Shown here: piece after piece, positions 10,700 to 23,012 of the stretch | Layout of the letters: the number at the start of each line of letters is the position of its first letter | Numbering within the stretch: position 1 is the first letter of the stretch | Origin: Spirodela intermedia | Taxonomy: Eukaryota > Streptophyta > Magnoliopsida > Alismatales > Araceae | Assembly: GCA_902729315.2 (NCBI GenBank) | Contig: LR746271.1 | Coordinates: 4,608,001-4,672,000 of the forward strand | Direction of reading: 5' to 3' | DNA length: 64,000 nucleotides | Notes under the pieces: generated by a model | Databases searched by the model: none | What the model was told of the DNA's origin: nothing | The model's input: the letters and a program-made list of their open reading frames with translations, nothing else | Made by a program: the position numbers and the translations under genes

Positions 10700-13600
10700 A
10701 ATCTTGTCCCACCACAGAAAAAACTTTGCGCGCCGAGACCAGCGTTGGGCGGGGGCGTTCACCGGCTGGCGAGGGGAAGAGAGTCGGGAATGAAACGTAC
10801 CGTGCTCGTACACGTTTAGTGCTCGTAGAACGTTAGTCGTCGTTGAAGAGCCAACAATTAAAGTAACTCATCGGTTCTGTAAGAACGTGAGATTATCCCA
10901 GTACGTGCTCTTATCTCTCCCGATGGGAGTTTTAAAAAGCGAGCGCAACCACAAAACCATGTCTTGATGAAACTCCAAACTAATTGGCCTTCCGGCTCGT
11001 CGCTGACTGTCAACGATTTTAGGAGTTCTTTCATCTTAACCACTAGGTTTATTTATCCTAACATTCCTCAGGCTTACAAGTCTTTTCACTCGCCTTTTCC
11101 TACCTTCGACAAGTACATAAGAGAAACGATGTCTGTAGTTCAGAAACATGATCATCAGCTCCTACACCATGTTGCCACGCATAATCGTCAAGATCCACTA
11201 GCATCATTCATTGGACTACAAGATTCTGTTTCTGGCGGTGCTCACTCCAGCGCACATCCCCACACGACTGGTTACTATTTTTGGGTTATGCATGACGAGA
11301 ATAAAGATTTAGTGTCAACTTTATGCATATGACAGCCGGATTTTGCACCATATTATAGCATAAGACCTTCCAATCATGAGCTGGTTGATTATATGAGTTG
11401 GAAAATCTCATCGAATGTGGATTTCTCATAATCTTCATCTTTCCTCTATCTTAGTAGAGGCGTCTTATCAAAACAAGCTAGTGATATAAATTGCACGCCT
11501 GTCTGACCATGGCAAAAAGCTTGATCATTGCTAACATTATCAATATTTACACAAAGTCATACTGGCCATCTTTAAAAATCAAACATATTTTCTCTCTTAA
11601 ATTGATTAAGGTAACTCCAAAAAAGAGATCAAATGGGTGGAGTATTTATTTTGTCTAATGTGATGCATCGCGTTTCTCTAATTGATATACTACCTTTTTT
11701 TGTTAATGTACGCAATGAAAAATAACTAGGCATCTATCTCATATCACAATGATAAACTCTTGGACAATTTATATGTGATAATATAAACATGCCTCAATCA
11801 CCTTCCGTAAGAAAACATGTAACTGATCTACAAATAGGTGTCAAGATTATGAAATCCATTACATATCAAATTACACTCATCTTTCTCATCACGTTCAAAC
11901 CTTTCATTCAGTAAAGTTTCTCATATATTCTACCATATTTGTGTTAGAAGAATATTTTGTCCAAGTAAGCAATATGTAGGAGTGAAAGGGAGGACACATG
12001 ATATTCATTTATTTAATGGGCTTTAGAGTTATTTTTTACAATGTAGTTTCCAACAGAGTTCATCTCTATCCACACTTATCATAAGTACACCGCCTGTACT
12101 ATGGTTGATTATTGGCTCACATCTAATCTTCCTAAAGTCCTTTACGAGCTCACCACTAAATTTATGGCTTTAGAGTTGGCCATCGGATTCATGACTATAA
12201 AACTCTACGAACATGATTCATGATTAGTGGCAAATTTCGTAGCAGACTTTGTTGCAGCCATACATCAGACTATGGTAAAAAAATAACAACAAATAACAAT
12301 ATAAATTCTCATAGATATATTTAAAGAGTTTAGGTTTTACAAGTGTTGGTATTATGATTTAAAATAAACTTTTCAATAATAATAATTCACAATCAATAGA
12401 AATTATACAATCAAAATTTTCCTCTCGGTAGGCATCTTGCCAACATCTTCATTAATTTCTATAAGATAAGATACATGCAAATTATGAAGAAGAATATTCC
12501 CATATGGGTAAATATCGAGGGCTCTTAAAACTTTCTATTCACGAGTCCATCTATGAGAGCCTTCTGATGTTTTTAACTGCTATCAGTTATGAAAACCGTT
12601 GCCATTTTGTAGTGCTCTCCAATGCGCAGACTATATAGTTTATGTATGAGGCATATAAGTGCAATAATTCATGCTTCTTGTTCAACCTCACGAGGCAAGT
12701 GTTCTGAGCAATTTTGTGGAGGAAAAACGTCCTAAACCTGTGAAAATGTTCGCAGATATGTTTACAACATAACAGAATTCTTGCCTGCTTCAGTCAAAAT
12801 TACGTTTATGGAAAAGAAAATACCACTGTGTACAACTGTAATATCTGAAGTTAGAGCCATCCAAAGAAAGATAAATCTAACAATGAGTATCTTAGATCTA
12901 CACACTCATTCTAACCGTGATAAAAAATGGACTTGATTGCATGAACAGACAATTAATAAGACAGGTAATAAATTCCATAAATAAGTGGTTTTAGTAGAAA
13001 TGACGGGCAAACTTGTTAATCTTTTGGATGAATGAAAATTGAGGAAATATATAATCAAATAAGCGTACCGAAAGAAAGATATCTGTGTAAAACAAGGTCA
13101 GAATCAGCAGAAATGACAGGTAGGAGGGCTAATATCAGAAAATGAGAATCATCGAAATAAATCGAATCAGTACTGAAGTGGAACACCAACCGCGTCGAAA
13201 GGAAATATTGGTGCGTGCATTGAGAATAACATAGTAAGAACACGAAGAGTAATGCGGCGACTGACCGCTTATCACAAAGAGTAATGACAAGAACCTATCA
13301 CCTTCTGCCGTCTCAACAGGATCATCATCGCATTCTCGTTATAACACAGTCCTCACTGAGTAACAAGTGTCGGCGTCCCATTCTGTCTGTTCGTGGCACT
13401 GATTCCCCCAAGTATCTCCGCGTTCCGTGGGCGATCTTCTCATCTTGGCGTTCTCTCGAACTGCGGATTCACATGGGTCAGTCGCACGATCACGCAGAAC
13501 TGAACGAAGCAATCGGAGATTCTACCAGTTGCTAGACAGCTACCGGCCTTTACGGCAAATTCAGTGGCCTCACATTCCGTCTACGTATCCTCCCTAGTCC

Positions 13601-16130
13601 CCTAAGGCGTGCATCTTGGAAGACACATCGTCAAATTGACCGTTGTACACGCTTAGAACGTCAGAACAACGACCAGGCATCAGATGGCTTTGCGGCGAGG
13701 TATTTGTTTTGGGGAATGGGGACGGAAGATGGTGTCCTCGCGAATCAGATGGCTTCGCAGTATGTGGGATGTCAGCTGCGGGTAGCAGCGTGACGGAGAA
13801 TCCTTATGAGGCTTCTGAGTCGGCACATGGGAATCCATAAAAATAGTCCGTCTCCTCAGCTATTAATCCATCATAAACATGATGTTTGCAACTTATTTAC
13901 CCATTCTGCTCACCGTTGTTTCTTTCGAAAGTTCACTGGTTGAAAGTGCATGAAATAATTAGACCGAAAGCAATGTTTATGTAGTACACTGATGCTATTG
14001 TCTATATCTGATATGCGTGGAAATGGACGTACATGGAATGCCTGCGAATGTTGAATGCAATTCTACGGTAAAAGTTATGTTATTCCGTATGTCCTTTATG
14101 ACTCGCGGCGGATGCTGTTTTGTCTGAAGAAAGAGAAGATGGAAGGTGGGCTACGTGACGTGAACTTCATCCTCAGCTGCAGTCTTGAACATCATAGGGC
14201 ATGCTTCATGTGGTATTCGGAAGAGATCCTAGGTCATCAGCTTCTCTTGAAGGGGAGTTGAGCCATTACAACTACAAATTCTGTTATTCCTCGGCCATGC
14301 GAACGCAGTTCCAACTCATTGTGGGTACTTTTAAAGACAGACTAGGCATTTTCTTTATATGCCATTGGGGGACGAAAGGGTTGGGCGGAAACTTTAGAAC
14401 TCCATCAGCATTAAATAAGAGAGAAATCCAGACGGAATTCAGATTGGGATGGAGAGACTGGTGTTGAGGTCCCTTAATCCAAACATGACTCATATGGATG
14501 TGCAAAGTGTCGGAGAACCCAATTGAAAATATATATGATCCGATTTGAATTGTTTCTTGCAATCTCTTCGTCGTATCTTAACGTAGATGATCAAGTGACT
14601 TCTAGGATAGAGCAAAGTACTAGAAATAACATCATACATAGACATAAATAACATCATATACCCATATACATATGGATCATTTGAATATATATAGAGGGGG
14701 AGAGAGCAGCTGCTCGAATATGGCCGTCGTGATCCCCCAGATGTACCCCAAAGACACGAAACTCCCGACAGGGATGGAAGAGGAGACCAACAGCAGAATG
14801 TGGGGAATCGAAAGACTAAGATCTTGGTTACTCTCGTTTACTTTCTTGTAGTACGATGGGTGGACGAGGAAATATGTGACGTGTTAAAGGAAGATGAAGC
14901 ATTCCAAGGACACAAGGGAATTCTCTAGAGACTCTTTGGGCCTCCGGTCAGGTGGCATCTGATGCAGTATTGTGTCATTCTCAGCCGGGTCATCAGCTGA
15001 AAGGAAAGGGAGGAACTGGTCGAAAGAAACAGCTACAGTAGAACCAATCTCCGACAGAACAGCTCAACGAAGATGACGGCAGAAAATCAACTACAATAAC
15101 TGAAGAACAGCTCCGAGCACTCAACGTCCGCAACGATAACCAGAAACGCTCCGAAAAGAGCAATTTTTTTTACTATTAATTGCATTTATGGTTACTGCTT
15201 TAAACTATAAAAATATGCACGAGACTCAAAGACAAAGGACAGAATGCTTTTGTTTCAAGAAAGTTTATGATGAGTGATTCATCGTTGATCTTTTGATCCC
15301 ATTGTCCCGGCTCGGGTTGGTCGAGAGGACCCCATTACTCTCGGTCTGGAGCCTTTCTCTTCTCCCATTCATTTTTTTTTTTCTTGCTCTTTGTTTTCTG
15401 AGAGACCATCGGATACCCAGTTGTTGATATTCGGCAGATCTTAAACCGTGATAAGAATATTTTTTGACGTGATAAATCTCGGTGTCCTGTCAACGGTTTT
15501 CTTAAATTGCAGATCCTTTCGTTTCTTCAATTGCGGGTGTTTCTAGATAATTTCAAAGTCCACTCACATTCACTTTAATCTTCTGAGCGAATCTACTTGA
15601 TTTTATAGTCTTCACATTCTTTTCAAAACCATCCGCATCAGCATCGCTCTCCGCTAAGGCATTGTCTGCCGCCCAGGTGCCCTAGGCACGATCAACCTGT
15701 TGGAACTTCCGATTTGGCGAACGTCCCACTTCAGCACTAGGGAAATAGACCTACGCTCAGACCTCTCGCCCTAGTCTCTCCCCACTTCCCGGGCTCCATA
15801 TTGCTGTTCACAGCCTGTGGACGAAGCCTGCTTCTCTCCCATATTGTCGACGACCTCCAATCCGGGCAATTCACCCGGGATGGCGTGACCCTCTCGCTTT
15901 CTCCACCGTCGCGTCTGACGTACCTCCGTGAGGGAAACTCCCTAGAGGCAGAGTGACTCCGATAGTGGCACGCCGACCTCGCCCCCGCCGACAATGCCCG
16001 AAGTGGTCTTCGCTCTGGAGTCGTCCCATGAATCAGTACCACTATCTCCACAAGAAGCAGTTTGAGGAGTGTCGAAATATTTAAGGATTGGATACCACAT
16101 GCCAACCCTTAAATAGGATTGTCGAAATGG
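10700..16130. other. Long stretch without a recognisable gene
   Basis: Open frames at 10964-11332, 13284-13535 and 15737-16105 were read. None shows a known domain, convincing splice sites or codon periodicity that I can defend. Islands near 13.3-13.8 kb and 15.6-16.1 kb are GC-richer than the surroundings and could be degraded exons or unknown repeats. Confidence 0.45.
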
Positions 16131-17232
16131 TGGTAGACGAGGTCCAGATTGTCAAACTGTACCCATGCCAAGAAATAGGAGAATCACAAAATCTAGGAAA
16201 TGTCAATTTTACTGAATATTCGTCAACTAAATAAATGTCTTCTTTCAGTAGTTACAGTAGGTTTATGTTTCCAGCTCGGTGCCTTGGTTTCAAAACCACA
16301 CTTTAATCGTAGGAAGCATGGAAACTTTCTCCGAGAAAGGTGATCGTTTAAGATGTGTGAAGGTTGGACTAGAATAAGGGATAGGAGGCAGGGCTAGATG
16401 GAACATAGAGACAAGTATATACCAGCACTAAAAGATGTTTATGAGTGGTTCCTCATGGAGAAAGAACTGGGAACGAAATTTTCATTCAAAAGATTGCTTT
16501 TTTAATATCAAGTTCAGCCTCCGAATTATAGGAGTTACATGAGGCCTTTAAAGGGCTCTCTTAAATCTGTCCTAGAGATGCCAACCATTCTCATATTTAA
16601 TTGTCTGAAATTTCGGCCTTAAAAATAGTGAAAATGGTTAGGATCCACTCAGGTCTTTGATTAACTGTAAAACTCTAGAAACACCTGAAATAGTCAAACA
16701 TAAACTTGGACCCAATGAGTAGCAAAATAGATCCTTCTTATTTTATTCACAAACTCCAGCCATGTGCTTTTTTATAGTATAGACCTTGACTGTTGTGTGG
16801 TTGACCCTGATGTCCTCATCACACTTGGTGTTAATAATTTTCTTGTAGCATTCCTTTATTATGAATTACTTAATTGATTTTTCAGAGGTTGGCTCATTAA
16901 CTTATGTTCTCAAGAAATTTATTTAGTGTGAAGAGAGAATGTTTGCCAATTTTTAGGCATGTTTGAGGGTAGAACGGAGTTATAGGATGGGAAATGATCT
17001 ATGGGGTTTGAAGGTGGCATTAATATTTTGTCATTATTGTTGAATATGGGCACCTAGTTATTTTAGATGCTAGATTTTCGAACATGTTGGTTGGCTAATT
17101 TGGAAACTTTCTAAAGCAAAAAAGTCAAAGTTCATGATGTAAAGAGTGCTTTAACTGAAGTTTCCTCTATTGGGTTCTATTGAGACTAAATTCTTTCCTT
17201 CAAAATTAAAGAAATATGTATAATTATTGTAG
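16131..17232 (+). repeat. Inverted duplicate of a PreP intron segment
   Basis: It aligns, reverse-complemented, with 38090-39253 over its whole length with scattered substitutions (for example the shared segment GTAGCATTCCTTTATT). The counterpart lies inside a large intron of the minus-strand PreP pseudogene. One end abuts a gypsy LTR here (from 17236); the matching end abuts a copia LTR there (at about 38075). Confidence 0.8.
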
Positions 17233-17235
17233 ATT

Positions 17236-18984
17236 TTTTATATCTTTATTATCAAGAGTTAATAATTAATAAATAATATAGTTTTTAACCTTAAATCATG
17301 ATAAATAGAATTATATTTTTGTTAAAAGTGTGAAAGTGATTTTCAATTGATTAATGTAAATTTTTGGCTAATTATGTGATTTTATATGAATTTATATAAT
17401 TTTTCTAGTCTCATTTTTGAGATAAATAAAGAAAAATAAATTAAAATAAAAAAAATAGAAAAAGGAGGGACTTGTTGGCCAACCGGGCTATAAATAGGTC
17501 TGAAGTGCAATCGGGGGAAGTTGTGAGCAAGGGCTTGAGTAGTTATAGACTATTGGGGGCACACATGCACCACTCTCTTTTCACGTCACTAGTGGTTAGC
17601 TAATTGTGAGGCTAGGAGTGGTCATACACATGAGAGAAAAGGGCCCATTGCTTGAAAATATGATATTACTATATATTTACCCAAAACTTTGGCATACAAT
17701 CGATGTGAGACTAAACTTGTGTCACACCTTCCCCCCAAATAATTTAAAAGATTTTAATATCTAAACTACCCCTTAGTTATAATAGAGATAATACCCCTAT
17801 AATGTCACTGTATAAAGGTATTATAGTACTTACTTCAATTTCTCTCATGCAGACAGGTGATCGACACGAGTTCAAATCTATTAGAGTCAAAAATTGATAT
17901 TTTTATCTAATTAAATTACGACTTTCCTACAGATCGCCGATGAAAAATTAAGCCACTATAATTACTTGATCATTAACAAAAACCTAGTCGACATAATTCG
18001 TAGAACATTGTTACTAAAATTGTTGAATGATTCACGATAAAAAGATCATGAATCCATAAGTAAAACATTTATAATTAATCAATGAATAAACTATTGTCGG
18101 GAAAAGAACAATCTACTAGAAGACGAGTCATCACCTCTTGAGAATGTACTAAATGTAATAAAGAGCTTTCTCTTGCTATGTAGACTTGAAGATGAAGCTC
18201 CCTAACATGTGCCTCACTTCTATCTAGCTTCTCTCTATCGGATGATAGTCACTAGAGAGTCATAAAGTTGCTATTTTTTACTTCACTAAGTGACAACCAC
18301 CGAAGATGATTTGATGTCTATTTTGTTGATCTCTAGACTTCGCATGAAGATCTACAAATTACCCACATTGTTGTTGTCCAAAAAGAGCCTTCAAGGTTAT
18401 AAACACCATACGACAATCTTCTCGAACACTCATAATTCTAATACATCGTTAACGCATTACTGCTGCAATCTTAGAACTTTATTTTTCTACTTTTAACTTA
18501 ATTTTTATTTTATTAAGTAATAATTTATATGATTTAAATTTACTAAATTATCCTTCATTAAATTATGATTCTTTAGATTTTATAGATCTTAATTTGATCA
18601 ATTAAATCATTTGTAATCTCTTACATAAGAATCATCCGGTGGAACTCTATTTTCACCCGATTTACATTCGTTGGGTGATGACATCATTTTGATGTCTAGA
18701 CCCTTATTTTTCTTTTTCAGAAATTTTAAATATATTTTATTTTCATTTCTTATCTAAAATTTATAAAAAATCTTATTCTTTGAGTAAAATTTTAAAAAAT
18801 TACTTGATATTATATTACATCTCTATCATTGACTTAAAAATTTTGTCACAATTTTTAGAACTTTTATTGAATTATAATTGATATATTTTTTCAGAAATAC
18901 TTCTAAATATCTGAAAATTAGTATTTTCTAATTTTACAAATTTTAAATTTGCATGATTTGCTATAAAATGACCAAGTCACGTCA
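17236..18984 (+). mobile_element. Old gypsy LTR with adjoining primer-binding site
   Basis: A full-length but strongly decayed copy of the LTR family, with most CpG sites turned to TpG/CpA. It ends ..AAGTCACGTCA. It is followed at once by AATTTTGGGGCTGCTACTGGGGA, which resembles a mutated primer-binding site for tRNA-Asp (TGGCGCCGTTGCCGGGGA), the type used by Athila/Tat gypsy elements. It is therefore a 5' LTR rather than a solo LTR. Confidence 0.75.
17669..17711 (-). promoter_or_regulatory. snRNA-type USE + TATA module in old LTR
   Basis: On the minus strand GTCTCACATCG is followed by 24 bp and ATATATAG. The USE has one difference from RTCCCACATCG. Spacing is the same as in young copies despite heavy surrounding decay. 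Confidence 0.45.
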
Positions 18985-19955
18985 AATTTTGGGGCTGCTA
19001 CTGGGGATGTATTACATAATATTTAGCATTTTTCTATTTTTTTCTTAGAGTACACAAAAGATTGGTGTACACAATCTTTTTTCATAGAGTACACAATTTT
19101 TAGAACACAATTTTTAGAGTACACAATTTTTAGAACTTGTATTGAATTATAATTGATATATTTTTTCAGAAATACTTCTAAATATCTGAAAATTAGTATT
19201 TTCTAGTTTTAAAAATTTTAAATTTGCGTGATTTACTATAAAATGACTAAGTCACGTCAAATTTTAGGGCTGCTATTGGGGATGTATTACATAATATTTA
19301 GCATTTTTCTATTTTTTTCTTAGAGTACACAAAAGATTTTTCTATTACAAATTAGTATTTTTTTAGAACTCGTGTTTTATTTTCTTCTTAAAGAAAAACT
19401 TGAAAAAAAAAGAAACGAAATGCAGCAAGGCAAGGATTGGAGCGTACTGAAGGAGGGTGATTAAGAACATGTGTTTGCATTTTTTCATGCTCACATAGAA
19501 TAATAACTAAAAAAATAAATCAGAAAAACTACAACATCTATTTTCTAGTTTTCTATTAGGAACAATAGACTGTCAAAAATAGTCCAAAATTTGAAATTCT
19601 AGAGACCCTTTTCTCACATTTCAATCCTCTAGACATATATTACTGAAATTCAAAATTACAACTATAAAGAAGATAGTTTTGATTTATTTTGGACAAATTA
19701 ATTATTGCTAAAAACAGAACTGAAAATAGAAAGCAGAATTGTCAAAAGTATCTAATTTAAAAATTTCTTACATCATATTATATGCACTAAAAATTAAATC
19801 AATTAAATTGATTGATACCAAAAGATACTAGGAAGATTATTATTGAGTTAAAAGAATGATTTAGTGGCATGAAATGTTGGAATACTCCTTGGATACATGA
19901 TAGATAACATGAATTTGATTTTACATATTTTCACTTCATGATCTTCATGATTTAG
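18985..19955 (+). mobile_element. Truncated gypsy internal region with duplicated LTR end
   Basis: The last ~135 bp of the LTR plus primer-site-like sequence occurs twice (ending 18984 and 19259, period 275 bp). The sequence from about 19480 to 19955 matches the reverse complement of about 27220-27770, the internal region of the other gypsy element. No gag or pol frame survives. It ends where PreP intron sequence starts. Confidence 0.65.
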
Positions 19956-20012
19956 TAGCTGTGTGGTTTGACTTTTTCTGTACTTTCACTTAGATTCAAA
20001 AAATTTCTCTAG

Positions 20013-20996
20013 GATTTCTATAATTTGGTTGATGTGGCCCTAGACACTGTCTTCCTTCCTAAATGTGTTGAGGATTTTCAAATATTTCAATAGGAGGGAT
20101 GGCATTATGAGCTTAATGATCCCTTTGAGGAGATATCCTTTAAAGGTATCATATAATTGTTATAGTGCTATAGAATTCCCCCTTCCATGATATTGAAGGT
20201 TGTCTTGTTGATGACCATGCTTGATACTCAAGTGATGATTCTACTCTATCTTTACATTTTTAAAAGTTTATTACCTCAAATTTCAGGTGTGGTTTTAAAT
20301 GAAATGAAGGGGGCTTATTCAAAGCCTAATAATATACTTGGCAGAGTGTGTCAACAAGCAAGCTCCCTTGAAACCCTTTGTGAAATTGACATTAAGACTG
20401 CTTTTAAGGATCTAGTTAAATAGAAACGACATTGGTGGGAAATTCCAATTTACTTAATTCTTTTATGTACAAAAACTGATGGTTTCTTCTGGGTTAGTAT
20501 TCAGATGTACAAAAACTAATGACAAGGGTCTGGGGTTTGATGCATATCCATTATTTCATAGAATTATTATTTAACAATGAATTTATTTAACAAATTTGAT
20601 TCAATGTACATTGAATTTCTTATCTGCACCTAAATAGTTGTGGATTTTGGATCTGATCGAATTTTCAGTCTTTTTGGAGTTCGCTAGTCATTGGCCTATT
20701 GTATCTTTCAAGTGTTTTATACTAGCCTTCCATTCTAGATTATTCTATATCCAGAATATAGGTTTTTACATGTGCTCAGGATAATATTTTTTTCCATCTT
20801 TGAGAATTATAATATGAGGAATGAAACGTTATGTATTATTTTTCATTTTTCATTTCTTGCCTAGGTTTTTTATTTCTTGATATCATCTATAATAATGTTT
20901 AATGCCCTGTAGGCTCTCTTTCCTAATAATGCATATGGTGTTGACGGTGCTGGTGATCCCAAATTTATTCCCAAATTGACTTTCGAAGAATTCAAG
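20013..20996 (+). pseudogene. PREP: PreP fragment: exons 4-6
   Basis: Three exons of presequence protease (M16C peptidase that clears targeting peptides in mitochondria and plastids) are recognisable. Exon 4 is 20013-20145 (133 bp, FYNLVDV..KCVEDFQ..GWHYELNDP) with an in-frame TAG at 20091-20093. Exon 5 is 20287-20357 (NEMKGAYSKPNNILGR). Exon 6 is 20913-20996 (ALFPNNAYGVDGAGDP, ending TFEEFK). Exons 4 and 5 match the minus-strand copy in length exactly (133 and 71 bp). Exon 6 is absent from the minus-strand copy. Exon 5 ends CAA followed by GCAAGC, suggesting a GC-AG intron. No other coding part is attached, so this is a gene fragment. Confidence 0.85.
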
Positions 20997-22024
20997 GTCT
21001 GTTTTTTTTTGCAAAATTTTAATTTTAAAACATGTGATAATTTTTAATTCGAAGAATATATATTTGTGAACTTAGTAGCCTATTAGGGACCTAAGAGAAA
21101 GATGTGATAATATTTTATACTATAGTGCTATTTTATGAATAGTTAAAGTCTAGTTAACTTAGGATTACTGAGTGTGAATGGGATGATAAGAATAAACAGA
21201 TGGTTCAATCAATCCAAGAATGATTGCTAGAAAAGAAACCCAATTTGAAGAATAGTTTACAAAGATTGTCTCCTTTTCATTTTAAAATTTATCATTAAAC
21301 TTTGATCAATAATTCCACAAAAATGGCAAAAAGTTCTTTGGTAAAAGAAGCTAGTATGAGTTTTACTAAATGATAAATTACTCTCTTCCCATATAAACAC
21401 AGAAAATATTTCAAAAACTATTTTATTTGAAATGTGATGTAATAATTAGAGTACAAGTCATTATTCCAATGCAGCCATCATATGACTTTTATAGTAAAAA
21501 TAAAACTACCAATTAGTTCAAATTTTATGGTTTCAAAGAAACCTTTATAGATGTGGAAAGTTATCTTATTAAATTTAATTTATATTATTTATGCTCACTG
21601 ATAAGTCTTCATTATCATGAGTTAATAATTAGTAAATAATATAGTTTTAGCCTTAACTCATGATAAATAGACTTATATTTGTGTTAAAGCATGAAAAGTG
21701 GTTTTCAGTTGATTAACGTGAATTTTTGGGTAATTATGTGATTTTATACGATTTTTACAGTCTTAGTTTTGAGATAAATGAAGAACAAGAAATAAAAATA
21801 AAAATATTGCAAAATGGGCGGATCCGCCGGCCGGCCAGGCCCGCAAGCGGGTCGGAAGCGCAGTCGGGGGGGGAGTAGCCGCGAGCAGGGGCTCGAGCGG
21901 CTTGCTTGGATCGATAGGGGCACGTGTGCGCCACTCCCCTTCCACGTCACCGGTGGTCAGCCGGCTGTGGGGCAAGGAAGGGTCGTACACGCGAGAGGAC
22001 TTTGCCTAAAAAGCTAACTTTACT

Positions 22025-22065
22025 GTATATTCGCCTGAATAATCCGCCCACAACCGATGTGGGAC
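22025..22065 (-). promoter_or_regulatory. snRNA-type USE + TATA module, LTR copy B
   Basis: On the minus strand GTCCCACATCG, a perfect match to the plant USE consensus RTCCCACATCG, is followed by 24 bp and ATATAC. The spacing fits the Pol III class of plant snRNA promoters (about 24 bp) rather than the Pol II class (about 33-34 bp). Downstream GC-rich sequence runs to a T4 at 21811-21814. Confidence 0.55.
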
Positions 22066-22583
22066 TAAATCCACCTTGTAAGGGGCGGGCGACCGCCGCG
22101 GGTTCGAATCCTCCCAGAGTCAAAATTCATATATTTTTAACTGATTATCGCGACTTTCCTGCAGATCGCCGGTGAAGGATTAAGCAACCGGAATCGCTGG
22201 ATCATCGGCGAAAATCTCGTCAACGCGATTTGCGGAGCATTGCTACTAAAATTTCTGAACGATTCGCGATTAAAGGATCGCAATCCATCGAGTAAATCAT
22301 CTCCGATTGATCGACGAACAAGTTGTCATCGGGAAGAGGACGATCCGCCGGGAGACCAGTCGCCACCTCCTGAGAGCGTACCAGATGCGATGAAGAGCCT
22401 CCTCTTGCTGCGCGGACCTGAGGATGAAGCTCCCTAACACGCGCCTCACCTCCATCCAGCCCCTCTCCGTCGGGTGACAGCCGCCGGAGAGCCGCAAAGT
22501 CGCCGTTTTTCTGCTCCGCCGGGTGACAGCCGCCGGAGACGATTCGACGACCCACTTCATTGGTCTCTAGACTTCGCGAGAAG

Positions 22584-23012
22584 ATCTAGAGATTGCCCAC
22601 GTCGTCTTTGTCCAAGGAGAGCCTTCGAGGCCGTGGACACTGCACGACGAACCCTCCCGAACGCTCAGGATTCCGGTGCATCGCCGACGCGTCGCCGTCG
22701 CGACGCCGGAACTCTGTTTTCCTACTTTATCTAGAGATTGCCCACGTCGTCTTTGTCCAAGGAGAGCCTTCGAGGCCGTGGACACTGCACGACGACCCTC
22801 CCGAACGCTCAGGATTCCGGTGCATCGCCGACGCGTCGCCGTCGCGACGCCGGAACTTTGTTTTCCTACTTTATCTAGAGATTGCCCACGTCGTCTTTGT
22901 CCAAGGAGAGCCTTCGAGGCCGTGGACACTGCACGACGATCCTCCCGAACGCTCAGGATTCCGGTGCATCGCCGACGCATCGCCGTCGCGACGCCGGAAC
23001 TCTGTTTTCCTG
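22584..23012 (+). repeat. 144-bp minisatellite inside LTR copy B (3 units)
   Basis: Units start at 22584, 22729 and 22873 with ATCTAGAGATTGCCCACG and are nearly identical. Copy C has two units (61285, 61429); copies A and D have one. All frames over it stay open because the unit length is a multiple of three. Confidence 0.92.

Noticed and set aside
10964-11332. 122-codon plus-strand frame
   Set aside because: No recognised domain, promoter or splice context; left as unexplained sequence.
15737-16105. 122-codon arginine-rich minus-strand frame
   Set aside because: GC-rich island without recognisable similarity; could be chance.
22101-22111. A tRNA gene at the GGTTCGAATCC motif
   Set aside because: No acceptor, D or anticodon arm could be built around it.
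22584-23012. CRISPR-like array
   Set aside because: Adjacent 144-bp units are identical without unique spacers, inside a plant LTR; it is a minisatellite.
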